DNA of 7,425 nucleotides, taken from contig JAUUYD010000110.1 of NCBI GenBank assembly GCA_030590585.1, positions 1 through 7,425 on the forward strand. The letters run 5' to 3'. Position numbers and translations under genes: made by a program. Of this stretch, positions 1 to 6,704 are shown one piece after another; position 1 is the stretch's first letter, and each line of letters starts with the position of its first letter. The DNA is from Spirochaeta sp. Its GTDB lineage: Bacteria > Spirochaetota > Spirochaetia > Spirochaetales_E > Spirochaetaceae_B. A model generated the notes under the pieces. It was not told where the DNA came from. It ran no database searches and worked only from the letters and a program-made list of their open reading frames with translations.

Positions 1-390
1 GAAGTAAGTTCTCTCCTCGGATTCCAGTACTTCCAGCGGAAAAACACCTGTGGTTCTAATTACACCGTTAATGAACATCTTGGTAAACATGAACGCGGAT
101 TGCCCAGTCAGATAGGATTCATGGGTTATCTGGGCTTTATCAAAGGATTCAGTGAGCCCCGGGGCATTAACATAACTGTCGATGCGGATTTTTTTACCCT
201 TTGAACTTCCTTCCACGCGAATCATGAAAGCACCCTCTTCAGAAACCATGCTTTCATCCAGTACGGCCTGAATCTCATCGGGATACTTGGGTGCCGGAGG
301 AGTGAGTTTGGAAATAATGTCCATGGGGATAATCTTTGTTTCCATTATATAAAAGTCTTCGGCGAGCTCCAGACCGGGGCCGCCGTATCG
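1..390 (-). pseudogene. Saccharopine dehydrogenase-family protein, C-terminal remnant (runs off left edge)
   Basis: The minus strand is open from the left edge up to a TAA stop at 393-391. The first ATG is at 345-343, with no clear ribosome binding site, so a short product could start there. The translation resembles the C-terminal domain of saccharopine dehydrogenase-like oxidoreductases: an RYGGPG stretch, then NAPGL, then ESYLTGQSAFMFTK and a GVFPLEVLE segment, which match the family pattern of a YLTG helix followed by a 'G-V-x-x-P-E-x-L' ending. Family members are about 400 residues with the NAD(P)-binding Rossmann domain at the N-terminus. That part should lie upstream (right) of 390, but there all three minus frames carry stops or unrelated sequence. 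RYGGPG, just after the stop, already looks like family sequence, so the reading frame once extended further. I infer truncation or decay. The family call is by eye and moderately sure; substrate is unknown. Confidence 0.5.
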
Positions 391-568
391 TTAAATGGTG
401 GTGACCGGATGAAATTACGATTAACCTGAAGGAAAATCTTCTTTCCGGCAGAAGAGCCGATTCATTCATGTGGGTAAAAGAACGTGTTGTTGAACTGAAT
501 ATGAACGAATTCAGCTATTAAGAAGCATTCTGAGTATGAAAAGATCAATTTATATGAAAAACACTATC

Positions 569-596
569 TTGCTCAATGGGAATCTTATGATATGAT
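569..596 (+). promoter_or_regulatory. Candidate sigma70-type promoter for the preT-preA-hydroxylase operon
   Basis: TTGCTC at 569-574 and TATGAT at 591-596 are separated by 16 nt. The -10 matches the consensus at five of six positions; the -35 is weak, keeping only TTG. A second overlapping TATGAT begins at 586. Transcription would start near 603, giving a leader of about 50 nt before the preT ATG. This is the best promoter-like match upstream of the operon, judged by eye only. Confidence 0.4.
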
Positions 597-641
597 CCTT
601 GGATGCTCTCCGGGGTCTACCACCGGATTATGCAATATTAC

Positions 642-648
642 AGGAGGG
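642..648 (+). promoter_or_regulatory. Ribosome binding site of preT (decides the start)
   Basis: AGGAGGG lies 6 nt (counted from AGGAGG) before the ATG at 654. It favours that start over the in-frame ATG at 603, which has no Shine-Dalgarno sequence and would add 17 residues absent from the PreT family. Confidence 0.85.
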
Positions 649-653
649 TGATT

Positions 654-2024
654 ATGATCATAAACGATATAAAAGATCGATTTAAAGAAATGCCTCCGGG
701 AATGAACATGGATCAGGCGATTGTTGAGGCGGAGCGATGCCTGCTCTGCCATGATGCGCCTTGTTCCAAGGCCTGTCCCGCCGATACCAACCCGGGTGAA
801 TTCATCAGGAAACTGCGATTCAGGAATATTACAGGGGCTATCCGTACCATCAAGTCGAACAATATTCTTGGCGGAGCCTGCGGTGTTCTTTGTCCCACAG
901 CCGAACTTTGCGAAAGAGAATGCAGTGCAATGATGGCTTCGGATGAGAATCCCGGGGGAAGTGATAAAGCAATACGAATAGGTGATATTCAGCGTTTTCT
1001 TATTGACCATAGCCGGGAAATCGATTTTCAGCCTCTCAGTGTTGAAGAATCGGGTGTCTCCGGGAAAGTTGCCGTTGTCGGATCCGGCCCTGCAGGTTTA
1101 AGCTGCGCCGCTGAACTGGCAAAGATGGGATATAAGGCAACCATTTTTGAAGCTCTGGCTGAACCCGGCGGAGTGCTGCGCTACGGCGTTGTTCCTTTCC
1201 GCTGTGATACTGACTTTGTGGAGAAAGAAATCGCGGATGTAACAGCTCTGGGAGTGGAGATTAAATGCGACTCGCCCATCACAGGGAAAGCCGCGGCTGA
1301 AGATCTTTTGAAACAGGGTTACGATGCTGTATTCATGGGACCCGGACTCTGGGGAGCCTATGCACTGAAGGATAATTCCTCGGGTATTGACGGCTGTTAC
1401 TCTTCGGTTGATTTTCTCGCCGCTCTTCGGAACGATAAATTTGACGGAATCATTTCTGAGTTCAAGGGAAAGACCGTTGCCGTTATCGGCGGCGGTTCGG
1501 TGGCAATGGACTGTGTGGAAGCTGCAGTCCGATTGGATACCACAGATGTCTATCTCATCTATCGCCGATCCTACACACAGATGCCCGCAGAAGAAATTGA
1601 GCGGATTGAGGCTCTCCAATCCGGGGTCAATTTTCTGATACTTCATCAGCCGACGGATTTCCTGACAGACGACAGGAACAGGATCACCGGCCTGAAATTA
1701 TTGAGAACACGTTTAGGTGAGCCTGATGAATCCGGCAGAAGAAGACCTGAGCTGATTGAAGGAACAGAATGGGATATGCCCGTGGATATCGTCATTGAAG
1801 CTATTGGAAACAAGGCTGTCGATGATTCTTCCGACTGGTATCCCAATGTCAAAGTGGATGGAAAGCAGCTCATTGTTGCCGACAAGGACACCGGGGCAAC
1901 ATCAGTGCCCGGAATCTTTGCCGGAGGCGATATTGTACGTGGTCCGGCTCTCGTGGTGGAAGCGGTTCAGGACGGTAAGGAGGCTGCTAAAGCCATCCAC
2001 GAATACCTTGGTAATAAGGAGTAG
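654..2024 (+). CDS. preT: NAD(P)-dependent dihydropyrimidine dehydrogenase subunit PreT-like (FAD/4Fe-4S)
   Basis: 456 residues. PreT is the electron-input subunit of bacterial dihydropyrimidine dehydrogenase: it oxidises NAD(P)H at FAD and passes electrons through 4Fe-4S clusters to PreA in the cytoplasm. It is related to the GltD small subunit of glutamate synthase. The N-terminal domain carries eight cluster cysteines: C29, C32, C37, C41 (CLLCHDAPCSKAC) and C76, C80, C86, C90. An FAD-binding GSGPAG motif sits at 143-148, the NAD(P)H-binding GGGSVA motif at about 279-284, and the second FAD motif AGGDIVRG at 423-430. The N-terminal block closely resembles E. coli PreT from memory (AERCLLCHDAPCS), while the protein is about 44 residues longer than the E. 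coli one. The start is chosen on the AGGAGG site. The stop lies 5 nt before preA, so the two are surely co-transcribed. A GltD-like or YgfK-like partner for another enzyme is the alternative, but the preA neighbour argues for PreT. Confidence 0.92.
   Translation: MIINDIKDRFKEMPPGMNMDQAIVEAERCLLCHDAPCSKACPADTNPGEFIRKLRFRNITGAIRTIKSNNILGGACGVLCPTAELCERECSAMMASDENPGGSDKAIRIGDIQRFLIDHSREIDFQPLSVEESGVSGKVAVVGSGPAGLSCAAELAKMGYKATIFEALAEPGGVLRYGVVPFRCDTDFVEKEIADVTALGVEIKCDSPITGKAAAEDLLKQGYDAVFMGPGLWGAYALKDNSSGIDGCYSSVDFLAALRNDKFDGIISEFKGKTVAVIGGGSVAMDCVEAAVRLDTTDVYLIYRRSYTQMPAEEIERIEALQSGVNFLILHQPTDFLTDDRNRITGLKLLRTRLGEPDESGRRRPELIEGTEWDMPVDIVIEAIGNKAVDDSSDWYPNVKVDGKQLIVADKDTGATSVPGIFAGGDIVRGPALVVEAVQDGKEAAKAIHEYLGNKE
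2016..2021 (+). promoter_or_regulatory. Ribosome binding site of preA
   Basis: AAGGAG ends one base before the preT stop codon TAG and sits 8 nt before the preA ATG at 2030, so the preA initiation signal is embedded in the end of preT. This arrangement usually gives coupled translation. Confidence 0.75.
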
Positions 2025-2029
2025 TTGAA

Positions 2030-3343
2030 ATGGCACAAAAAAAACCTGACCTTTCCATCGAATTCTGCGGTAAGAAATATATCAATCCCTTTTTGCTCTC
2101 CTCCTCTCCTGTATCCAACAGTGCGGAGATGGTGGAGCGGGCCTTTGATGCCGGATGGGGCGGTGTCGTATATAAAACTCTGGGCTCGGACCGGCTTCGA
2201 ATAGATCATCCCTCACCCCGGATGAATGCGTCACATTACGGCAGCCGCCGGCTTGTATCCGTTCAGAATGTCGAGCAGATTACCGATCGTCCCCTGAAAG
2301 ACAACCTTCTGGATCTGCTATATCTGAAGAAACACTACCCTGACCGCCGAATGGTTCACAGCATCATGGGTTTCGCCGACAAGGAGTGGGAATATCTGGC
2401 CAAGATGTCCGAGGATCATGGTGCGGATATGCTGGAGCTCAAATTTTCCTGTCCCAACATGACCATTGAAGGATCCGGTCATGATGCAGGAAAATCATTC
2501 TATTCACTGGAACACTATACCGCCATCGTCAAACGGGCTGTCAGCATTCCCGTTATGGCTAAAATGACCCCGAATATCACCGATATGATCGAAACAGCCA
2601 TGGCTGCCAAGAATGGCGGAGTCGATGCAATATCTGCTATCAATACGGTGAGTGGAATTTCTGGAATTGACCTTGATTCCTACATCCCTCTGCCTGATGT
2701 CTTCGGTCATGGAGCTTCCAGCGGAACCTCAGGACCGGGTATGAAGCCCATCGGTCTCAGATTCATTTCCGACATGGCCAAGGATAAGAATCTGAACCTT
2801 CCCCTCTCGGGTATGGGTGGAATAGAAACCTGGGTTGATGCTCTTGAGTACCTGCTGGTTGGTGCTTCCACTCTCCAGGTAACCACTGGAATCATGCATT
2901 ACGGCTATATCATCGTTCAGGATATGATTGAGGGATTAACTGATTACATGGCATCAAAGGGTATCTGGAAGCTGTCCGATCTGGTGGGTGGGTCGCTGCC
3001 CAAATTGGGTAAAACAGATCTGTTCAACCTTGATAGACAGGGAGTTGTTGAGTACGATCTTGATCAATGTATCGGCTGCGGCCAGTGTCTGAATGTCTGT
3101 ACCGATGCCGGCGGACAGGCCCTGAAATGGGATGCTGAAACACGCAGGCCGGAGCTTAATGAGGACAAATGCCTGAGCTGCATGTTATGCAGTTTTGTCT
3201 GCCCCGTAAGCGGCCTTATCAAATACAAGGCAATGCCCGAAGGCTGGAAACGGAATGAGACTATAATAAAGGATCCCGGCCTGGAGAAGGAACTGAAATA
3301 CGAACCTTACGTCCATGACGGTTCCGACAGCTGTCTCGTCTGA
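2030..3343 (+). CDS. preA: Dihydropyrimidine dehydrogenase subunit PreA-like (FMN, two 4Fe-4S)
   Basis: 437 residues. PreA is the catalytic FMN subunit that reduces uracil/thymine to the 5,6-dihydro form with electrons from PreT. The TIM-barrel part (about 8-320) is of the dihydroorotate dehydrogenase type and is collinear with E. coli PreA: NPFLLSSSPV, AGWGGVVYKT, MAKMTPNITDM, INTVSGI, GMGGIETW and TLQVTTGIMHYGY. The C-terminal ferredoxin domain has two CxxCxxCxxxC motifs at C347/C350/C353/C357 and C381/C384/C387/C391. Against mammalian enzyme numbering recalled from memory, the catalytic Cys is C141 (FSCP), and substrate-contact residues are kept at N80, E82, N205 and T206. The position of the fifth contact, normally Asn, is K138. 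The tail after the last cysteine is about 46 residues, longer than in the 411-residue E. coli protein. It lies between preT (5-nt gap) and the Mo hydroxylase. Family call is very sure; because of K138 the exact substrate is less certain. Confidence 0.92.
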   Translation: MAQKKPDLSIEFCGKKYINPFLLSSSPVSNSAEMVERAFDAGWGGVVYKTLGSDRLRIDHPSPRMNASHYGSRRLVSVQNVEQITDRPLKDNLLDLLYLKKHYPDRRMVHSIMGFADKEWEYLAKMSEDHGADMLELKFSCPNMTIEGSGHDAGKSFYSLEHYTAIVKRAVSIPVMAKMTPNITDMIETAMAAKNGGVDAISAINTVSGISGIDLDSYIPLPDVFGHGASSGTSGPGMKPIGLRFISDMAKDKNLNLPLSGMGGIETWVDALEYLLVGASTLQVTTGIMHYGYIIVQDMIEGLTDYMASKGIWKLSDLVGGSLPKLGKTDLFNLDRQGVVEYDLDQCIGCGQCLNVCTDAGGQALKWDAETRRPELNEDKCLSCMLCSFVCPVSGLIKYKAMPEGWKRNETIIKDPGLEKELKYEPYVHDGSDSCLV

Positions 3344-6108
3344 TACCCATTGAGTTCCGTGTAAACGGAAAGGAGCTTCGGGACAATGTGGACGGTGAGA
3401 CAACACTTCTCACATACTTGAGGGAATCGCTGGGCCTTTACGGCGCCAAAAACGGATGCGGTCAGGGACAATGCGGCACATGTACGGTTCTGGTAAACGG
3501 CAGGCCGACGAAGTCCTGTGCCGTTAAACTGAAAAGTAAAAAACTCATCAATGCCTCTATCGAGACCATCGAGGGACTCACAGAACGGGACGGAACTCTT
3601 CATCCGATTCAGGAGGCCTTCATCAATGCCGGATCCATACAGTGCGGGTTCTGTACACCGGGAATGATAATGACCGTCAAAGGACTTCTTCATTCAAACC
3701 CGAAACCGGATCGGCAGGAAATCAGAAAATACATCAGTTCGAGGAACTACTGCCGCTGCACCGGATATCAGAAAATATTCCTGGCTGTTGAAGAAGCGGC
3801 CCGGCTGCTTCGCGGTGAAGCGCCTCAGTTTGATGGATACCCGGACGATGCGCCTTTGAGAAAAACCGATGCCGTATTAAAGGCCCGAGGCATAGTCCGG
3901 TATGCGGATGACATCGTCCCTGACGGCCTGCTTCATGGGAAAATCCTGTTCTCCGATGAACCCCACGCGATATTAAAGCGCCTTGATACCTCCGCGGCCG
4001 AATCCATGCCCGGTGTCGCGGGTGTCATCACTGCAGGTGATTTCGGCGGGACCGGGAAGATTGGTCTTGTCCACCGTGATCAGCCGGCTCTTGTGGCCGA
4101 GGGGGCAGAGATACGCTCCATGGCCGATCCGATCTGTGCGGTTTTCGCCGAATCGGCGGATCAGGCGGCAGCAGCCCTGAAGGCCGTTATTGTGGAATAT
4201 CAGGTACTCCCCGGCGTATTTACCATCGGGGAAGCCGAAAATCCCGACGCGGTTCTTGTATGGCCGGAGAAGCCTGGTAATATCTTTTATGAGGGCTGTC
4301 TTCAGCGTGGGGATGCTTTAAAGGAGCTTGAATCCTCAAAGACCGTGGTAGAGGGTAGATTCTCCACATCCAGGATTATTCATGGTTACATGGAACCTGA
4401 ATCCGGCCTGGCCCGGCCCGACGGCGATGGCGGTGTGGAAATCCATTATCCAACCCAGACCGTTTTTGACGACCAGATTCAAATAGCTGAAGTCCTGGGA
4501 GTTCCAAGGGAGAAAATCCGGGTAGTCCAGCTGCCCACCGGCGGGGCATTCGGCGGCAAGGAAGACCTTATCTTTCAGCCGATTATTGCCGCTGCGGCTT
4601 TGAGATTCAACAGAGCTGTGAAAATTACCCTGACCAGAGCAGAATCCCTTCAGGTGGCTCAGAAAAAGCATCCCGCCGAATTCGATGTGAAGCTCGGGCT
4701 GGACAGCAAAGGCCGGTTCAAGGTGCTCAAGGCGGATATCGTCACGGATAAAGGAGCCTACGCCACCCTTGGATTCGATATTATCGAGAACATGATGGCC
4801 TTCATCGGAGGTTCCTACTACATACCGACAATTCTTGTGAATGGAAAATCCATGCATACTCATAATGTCATGTCCGGTGCCATGCGGGGATTTGGAGCGA
4901 ATCAGAGTAATTTTGTTATCGAATCTCTGGTGGATATGGCCGCATCAAAGACAGGTCTCAATCCGATTGATATTCGTTTAATCAACGCACTCAAACCGGG
5001 ACTTCCCACCATTACCAATCACGTGCTGGAACCCGGTATACCCGGAGTTATCGAAGTTCTTGAAGCCACCCGGACCGCTGTAAAGACGGAATCTGTCCCT
5101 AAAGCTCCCGAAGGGACCGTTCTGGGATTCGGCGTTGCCTGTGGAGTCAAGAATGTGGGGTTCGGCCACAGCCTTCCCGAAAGTGCCGGTGCCCGGGTGG
5201 TTCTTTCATCCAATGGGGACTGCCGCCTGTTCGTTACCCATCATGAATACGGTCAGGGTGCGGTGATCGGCCAGGCCCGTATCGCATCGGAACTCCTGGG
5301 AATACCCATCGACAGGATTATCGTGAACGGGCCGGATACAAAACTGACCCCGTATACAGGCGCCACAACTGCGTCCCGTCAAACCTTTCTTTCGGGAAAC
5401 GCCACGGTGGGAGCATGCGGCAATCTTCTATCCGATCTTCTCTCACGGGCATCTGAGAAAATGGGGATACTCGATCCGGCTTCTCTTGCCATCGAGGGCA
5501 CTATGATTGTCGAGAAAGGCGGGGAGGGGAGAATCCCCTTATCGGAGCTGGGGGAAGAATTCCAGGCTGAATTCCGCGCCATGGCTCCGGATACCGAGGG
5601 ATTTCCCGAAGGGGATAAAAACCAATTCGGCAGCCCGGAATTCAAGAACCGCAGAACCCATTGGGCTTATGCCTACGGGGCCCAGGCCGCATGGGTGGCT
5701 GTCGACAAGATCAGCGGGAAAGTAAGCGTACTGAAAATCATTACCGTCTGTGATGTCGGCAGAGTCCTGAATCGGCGGGCTGTTGAGGGTCAGCAGGAAG
5801 GCGGCGTGATGATGGGAGTGGGTTATGCTCTGAGTGAAGAGTTTCTCGTCGAAAAGGGAAGAAACCTCACCCGTGATTTACGGGGAAGCGGCATCCCCAA
5901 AGCCGGTGATGCTCCTGAAATCATCAACATCATCGTGGAAGTACCCCATCCGCAAGGTCCTCTGGGGGCAAAGGGATTTGCCGAAGCCCCCTCTCTGGCG
6001 ACAGCTCCGGCAGTCGCCAACGCGATTTACGATGCAATCGGAGTCAGAATGTATCATCTGCCCATAACACCGAAGCGGGTTAAAGCTGCGATGGAGAGAG
6101 CTCTTTAG
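3343..6108 (+). CDS. Fused [2Fe-2S]/molybdopterin hydroxylase, XdhD / selenium-dependent xanthine dehydrogenase-like
   Basis: About 921 residues if read from ATA at 3343; the first standard start is GTG at 3388 (906 residues). Members hydroxylate purines or other N-heterocycles at a molybdopterin centre, releasing electrons through two [2Fe-2S] clusters. Numbered from 3343, residues 1-155 form the iron-sulfur part: plant-type cluster C39, C44, C47, C59 (GCGQGQCGTC) and second cluster C101, C104, C137, C139 (QCGFCTPGM, YCRCTGY). The Mo part (about 170-921) has GGAFGGKED at 400-408, GAMRGFG with R515, EYGQG near 637, TTASRQT at 675-681 and GAKGFAEAP with the likely catalytic Glu E881. Small and large subunits are in one chain with no FAD domain, as in E. 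coli XdhD and the selenium-dependent XDH family. The start is unusual: conserved first-strand residues IEFRVNGKEL are encoded before GTG 3388, and between the stop at 3316-3318 and 3388 the frame has no ATG, GTG or TTG. ATA 3343 would give MPIEF and overlap the preA stop by one base. Substrate and selenium use cannot be read from the sequence. Confidence 0.88.
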   Translation: MPIEFRVNGKELRDNVDGETTLLTYLRESLGLYGAKNGCGQGQCGTCTVLVNGRPTKSCAVKLKSKKLINASIETIEGLTERDGTLHPIQEAFINAGSIQCGFCTPGMIMTVKGLLHSNPKPDRQEIRKYISSRNYCRCTGYQKIFLAVEEAARLLRGEAPQFDGYPDDAPLRKTDAVLKARGIVRYADDIVPDGLLHGKILFSDEPHAILKRLDTSAAESMPGVAGVITAGDFGGTGKIGLVHRDQPALVAEGAEIRSMADPICAVFAESADQAAAALKAVIVEYQVLPGVFTIGEAENPDAVLVWPEKPGNIFYEGCLQRGDALKELESSKTVVEGRFSTSRIIHGYMEPESGLARPDGDGGVEIHYPTQTVFDDQIQIAEVLGVPREKIRVVQLPTGGAFGGKEDLIFQPIIAAAALRFNRAVKITLTRAESLQVAQKKHPAEFDVKLGLDSKGRFKVLKADIVTDKGAYATLGFDIIENMMAFIGGSYYIPTILVNGKSMHTHNVMSGAMRGFGANQSNFVIESLVDMAASKTGLNPIDIRLINALKPGLPTITNHVLEPGIPGVIEVLEATRTAVKTESVPKAPEGTVLGFGVACGVKNVGFGHSLPESAGARVVLSSNGDCRLFVTHHEYGQGAVIGQARIASELLGIPIDRIIVNGPDTKLTPYTGATTASRQTFLSGNATVGACGNLLSDLLSRASEKMGILDPASLAIEGTMIVEKGGEGRIPLSELGEEFQAEFRAMAPDTEGFPEGDKNQFGSPEFKNRRTHWAYAYGAQAAWVAVDKISGKVSVLKIITVCDVGRVLNRRAVEGQQEGGVMMGVGYALSEEFLVEKGRNLTRDLRGSGIPKAGDAPEIINIIVEVPHPQGPLGAKGFAEAPSLATAPAVANAIYDAIGVRMYHLPITPKRVKAAMERAL

Positions 6109-6132
6109 AAGTCCGGGTGAACATTTAAAACT

Positions 6133-6666
6133 TTAAAGTGTCCAGCGGACGAAGACCGTCCCGATGAGGGCGAACTCGTTCAAGCTGGCAGAGGACGGAG
6201 CCAGAAGAAAAGTCCCGGCGGTTCCTAAACTGAATATTTTACGTTTGCCCAATTTGTATGCTACAGACAGTTCAGGAAGGAATACGGTACCTGCCTCAAA
6301 GGCATTCTCCAAACCAAAAAACAGAAATAGACCTCCGCCGAAACCGGCGTTGATAACAAAGTTACCAAGATTGGACTCCAGAGAAATCATGGGATAGACG
6401 GCAGATTCCAGAATCAATGTCAGAAACCTGAATCCCACGCCGAAATGAAGCTTTTCACCTCCAAAGTAGTAATGCCACTTCACATCAGGAATGGGGATGA
6501 AGCTGTGGTTGAATTGACTCAGAGTTCCATCGGAGGATTCTATCCCCAGATAGTATGGGACATTGAGTGAGATATCCCACTGACTGTCAGCGCTGGCCGC
6601 ACCGGTGATCGCCAGGAAAAGACTGAAAAGAATAACAAGGCGAATCCACTTTTTACTTTTCTTCAT
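6133..6666 (-). CDS. Small secreted beta-rich protein, probable outer-membrane barrel
   Basis: 177 residues, not recognised as a named family. The N-terminus is a clear signal peptide: basic MKKSKKWIR, a hydrophobic core (LVILFSLFLAI), and an ASA site with likely cleavage after A26. The mature part of about 150 residues has alternating polar/hydrophobic runs, many aromatics and glycines (YYLG, WHYYFGG, GVGFRF, INAGFGGGLFLFF) and short turns, as in small outer-membrane beta-barrels, and it ends in FVRWTL. No lipobox cysteine is present near the cleavage site. The ATG at 6666 is chosen because AGGAGG lies 6 nt upstream; an in-frame ATG at 6816 would put 50 unrelated residues ahead of the signal peptide, inside the next gene. 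It follows the CMD-like gene by 38 nt and is probably co-transcribed. It is convergent with the Mo hydroxylase, 24 nt apart. The barrel assignment is inference. Confidence 0.75.
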   Translation of the reverse strand: MKKSKKWIRLVILFSLFLAITGAASADSQWDISLNVPYYLGIESSDGTLSQFNHSFIPIPDVKWHYYFGGEKLHFGVGFRFLTLILESAVYPMISLESNLGNFVINAGFGGGLFLFFGLENAFEAGTVFLPELSVAYKLGKRKIFSLGTAGTFLLAPSSASLNEFALIGTVFVRWTL

Positions 6667-6672
6667 AATTGG

Positions 6673-6678
6673 CCTCCT
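6673..6678 (-). promoter_or_regulatory. Ribosome binding site of the secreted beta-rich protein (decides the start)
   Basis: On the minus strand this reads AGGAGG, 6 nt ahead of the ATG at 6666-6664. It selects the start that places the signal peptide at the N-terminus, rather than the far upstream in-frame ATG at 6816. Confidence 0.8.
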
Positions 6679-6704
6679 GTATTCATTATACCCCCAAAAA
6701 TCTC

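Larger units (their letters stand above)
391..653. other. Non-coding / decayed intergenic stretch upstream of preT
   Basis: No complete gene is visible here. From 405 to 521 the plus strand holds a 38-codon open stretch ending in TAA, with a protein-like composition (RRADSF, KERVVELNM) but no start signal; it may be the 3' end of a lost gene. A small inverted repeat lies at 495-514 (CTGAAT/ATTCAG arms, 8-nt loop) without a T-run, so it is not a convincing terminator. The stretch from about 520 to 600 is AT-rich and carries the promoter-like element listed separately. A short TCCGG/CCGGA inverted repeat at 609-626 lies in the probable leader of preT. An in-frame ATG at 603 would extend PreT by 17 residues but lacks a ribosome binding site. 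Confidence 0.5.

Noticed and set aside
495..514. Inverted repeat CTGAAT/ATTCAG as a terminator
   Set aside because: The stem is 6 bp and weak, with an 8-nt loop and no T-run following.
603..653. PreT start at ATG 603
   Set aside because: It adds 17 residues not seen in the family and has no Shine-Dalgarno sequence, whereas ATG 654 has AGGAGG at ideal spacing.
585..1010. Minus-strand frame of 141 codons covering the preT start and promoter region
   Set aside because: It overlaps the PreT iron-sulfur domain antisense, has no start signal, and has low-quality composition.
1098..1646. Open minus-strand frame of 182 codons inside preT
   Set aside because: It lies wholly within the strongly supported preT gene, has no ribosome binding site, and its translation has no recognisable domain; it is a shadow of the coding bias.
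3319..3345. Programmed -1 frameshift fusing PreA to the Mo hydroxylase
   Set aside because: The hydroxylase frame is -1 relative to preA and is open here, but there is no slippery heptamer or clear stimulatory hairpin. The preA C-terminus is complete and the junction looks like ordinary coupled genes.
4336..4863. Open minus-strand frame of 175 codons inside the Mo hydroxylase gene
   Set aside because: It is antisense to the conserved molybdopterin domain and shows no family motifs.
6121..6140. Palindrome ACTTTAAAGT (6130-6139) between the convergent genes as a terminator
   Set aside because: It is short and AT-only apart from two C-G pairs, overlaps the stop of the minus-strand gene and has no T-run after a GC stem.
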